Shown here one piece after another: positions 62,675 through 64,000 of a DNA stretch of 64,000 nucleotides; positions within the stretch are counted from its first letter, which is position 1; every line of letters starts with the position of its first letter. Source of the DNA: a virus. The translations under genes were made by a program, and so were the position numbers. The notes under the pieces are model-generated. The model had not been told where the DNA came from. It worked only from the letters and a program-made list of their open reading frames with translations, and searched no databases. The stretch is from positions 269,116 to 333,115 of IMG/VR virus record IMGVR_UViG_3300032242_000723; one strand, 5' to 3'.

Positions 62675-64000
62675 GTGAGCCAACAAAATATAGATTTCGG
62701 TACATTTCCAGATGATCCTAATGCAGACGCGATTAGAATTGCCTTTCAAAAAGTACAGGAAAACTTTAATCAACTGTTTGCAACTACGGGTGCCCAGGGA
62801 GTCCTTTCTGTAAATCGCACACCAGGTGCAGGTATAACTGTAAGTGCTCCAACCGGTAACGTCATCGTCACTGCCAATATTGCTTGTGTACAGTTCTCTA
62901 CTAGTACATTAAGTTTAGGTAGATCACCTACACAAGATCCCGTAGCACAAGATTCGTCAATCACTACTAGTGCTCAAACGATGTATATCAACTTACCTAC
63001 CACAATTTCTAACGTTGATACTATCAATCTTAACAATACTTTAATTGCCAACACAGTTAATGTTAACCTATCATTAAATGGTAATGTTGGCAACTTCACT
63101 GGTAATTTGACTGGTGCAAATCTAACTACAGGTGGTATCTTAACAGTTACTGGCAATGCAAATGTTGGTAATGTCAACGCTGGTAATGGTGCATTTACTT
63201 CAAATGTTTCAGTAACTGCAAACATCACTGCGGGCAATGTTTACGCTAACTCAGGTATAATAGGTGCAGCAACAGTAAATGCATCAGGCAATGTTGTCGC
63301 TGGTAACGTGTATGCCAATAGTGGCATCATTCAAGCATTATATCTAAAGGGTGATGGGTCAAACGTCACGAACGTAACGGCTACTGCTGGCAATGCAATT
63401 GTCAACGGTAACTCTAATGTATACATCCCTGTTGCAAACGGCAATATCAATATATCTTCTGCTGGTAATGCAAATATTGTAGTTGTAACTGGCACCGGTG
63501 TAAATGTAGCAGGTACGTTAAGATCAACTGGAAATGCAAACGTCGGTAATTTGGGAACTGCACAAGTTCTCGCATCTGCAAATATAACTGCTCCCCAAAT
63601 CATATCAAACATTGCGACTGGTACTGCCCCATTCGTTGTTACCTCTACCACTCAAGTAGCAAATCTAAATGTCGCTACTGCAGGAACTGCAGGTAGTGCG
63701 ACAACTGCTGGTACGGTGACTACTAACGCACAGCCTAACATCACTTCAGTCGGATCATTGTCTTCGCTAACTGTAACAGGTAACGCAAACGTCGGTAATG
63801 TAGGTACAGCACAACTGCTCGCATCAGCGAACATCACGTCACCGCAACTGATCTCTAATATTGCGACTGGTACTGCCCCATTCGTTGTTACCTCTACCAC
63901 TCAAGTAGCAAATCTAAATGTTGCTAATGCTGGCTTCGCGACGACATCGGGAAGTGCAACAACAGCAGGCACTGTAACAACTAATGCACAACCAAACATC
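62675..64000 (+). CDS. tail-fibre-like protein, N-terminal part (runs off the window)
   Basis: An open frame of 442 codons without a stop at the window end, beginning at GTG 62675 with aagggg 9 bases upstream. The N-terminus (SQQNIDFGTFPDDPN, IRIAFQKVQENFNQLF) is the same attachment motif as in the 5467 protein. After about residue 95 it becomes Asn/Gly/Val/Thr-rich repeats: GNANVGNVNAG, TTNAQPNITSVGSLSSLTVTG, and GTAPFVVTSTTQVANLNVA occurring twice. The latter modules are shared with the 38542 fibre. Probably another long fibre or a fibre-variant gene. Confidence 0.8.
   Translation, partial: MSQQNIDFGTFPDDPNADAIRIAFQKVQENFNQLFATTGAQGVLSVNRTPGAGITVSAPTGNVIVTANIACVQFSTSTLSLGRSPTQDPVAQDSSITTSAQTMYINLPTTISNVDTINLNNTLIANTVNVNLSLNGNVGNFTGNLTGANLTTGGILTVTGNANVGNVNAGNGAFTSNVSVTANITAGNVYANSGIIGAATVNASGNVVAGNVYANSGIIQALYLKGDGSNVTNVTATAGNAIVNGNSNVYIPVANGNINISSAGNANIVVVTGTGVNVAGTLRSTGNANVGNLGTAQVLASANITAPQIISNIATGTAPFVVTSTTQVANLNVATAGTAGSATTAGTVTTNAQPNITSVGSLSSLTVTGNANVGNVGTAQLLASANITSPQLISNIATGTAPFVVTSTTQVANLNVANAGFATTSGSATTAGTVTTNAQPNI
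63611..63921 (+). repeat. 62-bp identical direct repeat in the fibre gene
   Basis: Bases 63611-63672 and 63860-63921 are identical and lie 249 bases (83 codons) apart. Both encode IATGTAPFVVTSTTQVANLNV. The intervening 187 bases hold the TTNAQPNITSVG module, so the unit is a recombination-prone fibre cassette. Confidence 0.85.

Noticed and set aside
1-64000. CRISPR array or anti-phage defence island
   Set aside because: No regularly spaced short direct repeats with unique spacers and no defence-gene set was seen. The repeats found are in coding fibre genes or promoter cassettes.

Overview
The window is a dense, almost gap-free stretch of a T4-like (marine/aquatic myovirus) phage genome. The diagnosis rests on many T4 hallmark genes recognisable from their motifs: large terminase gp17, SSB gp32, UvsX, UvsY, UvsW, primase gp61, helicase gp41, RNA ligase 1, neck gp13, a very large sheath gp18, tube gp19, head-completion gp4, a DexA-like exonuclease and dNMP kinase gp1. 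Many other proteins look like those conserved in cyanophage/pelagiphage relatives of T4. I recognise that resemblance from family knowledge; no search was run. The host cannot be named: there are no photosynthesis genes here, the base composition is moderately AT-rich, and I saw no tRNA genes. The longest non-coding stretches are about 160 bases (before gp32) and 150 bases (before the sheath gene), and both hold promoters.

Layout. 1-4664: nucleotide metabolism (DHFR, ThyA) mixed with sugar/small-molecule genes (methyltransferase, SDR epimerase, DegT-type aminotransferase). 4672-5426: a likely inner/outer spanin lysis pair. 5467-12376: virion proteins, another methyltransferase, a tail-fibre-like protein, a Cys-cluster protein and the large terminase. 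12416-14407: a large virion protein. 14570-17674: gp32, a BPSL0761-like protein, UvsX, an acidic protein, UvsY. 17682-18863: a complete beta-ketoacyl-ACP synthase homologue. 18926-22698: small proteins, an HNH nuclease, RNA ligase, an AAA+ ATPase. 22794-30598: UvsW and its partner gene, a putative clamp-loader subunit, a DexA-like exonuclease, a tiny DnaE-like protein, peptide deformylase. 30683-38489: virion proteins interleaved with primase, helicase and an exonuclease. 38542-43152: fibre-like and bead-like virion proteins and a holin-like protein. 43149-46666: a minus-strand block (Nudix hydrolase plus two virion proteins). 46767-51475: small genes, MazG, gp13, an HNH nuclease, dNMP kinase. 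51962-62568: sheath, tube, a tube-like protein, gp4, putative gp16, another HNH nuclease, and two probable head-interior proteins. 62675-end: the start of another fibre.

Regulation is unusually legible. Sigma70-like promoters (TTGACA-N17-TATATT type) precede replication and metabolism genes. T4-type late promoters (TATAAATA, here mostly GATAAATA or ACTAAATA) precede virion genes. In at least five sigma70 cases the ATG lies exactly 6 nt after the -10 box, and in eight late cases exactly 5 nt after the late box. Transcription would then start at the A of the start codon, so many mRNAs should be leaderless. Other late leaders carry hairpins, including a 10-bp inverted repeat that should mask the Shine-Dalgarno site only in read-through RNA. 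Several predicted virion proteins begin with short peptides resembling T4 capsid-targeting sequences.
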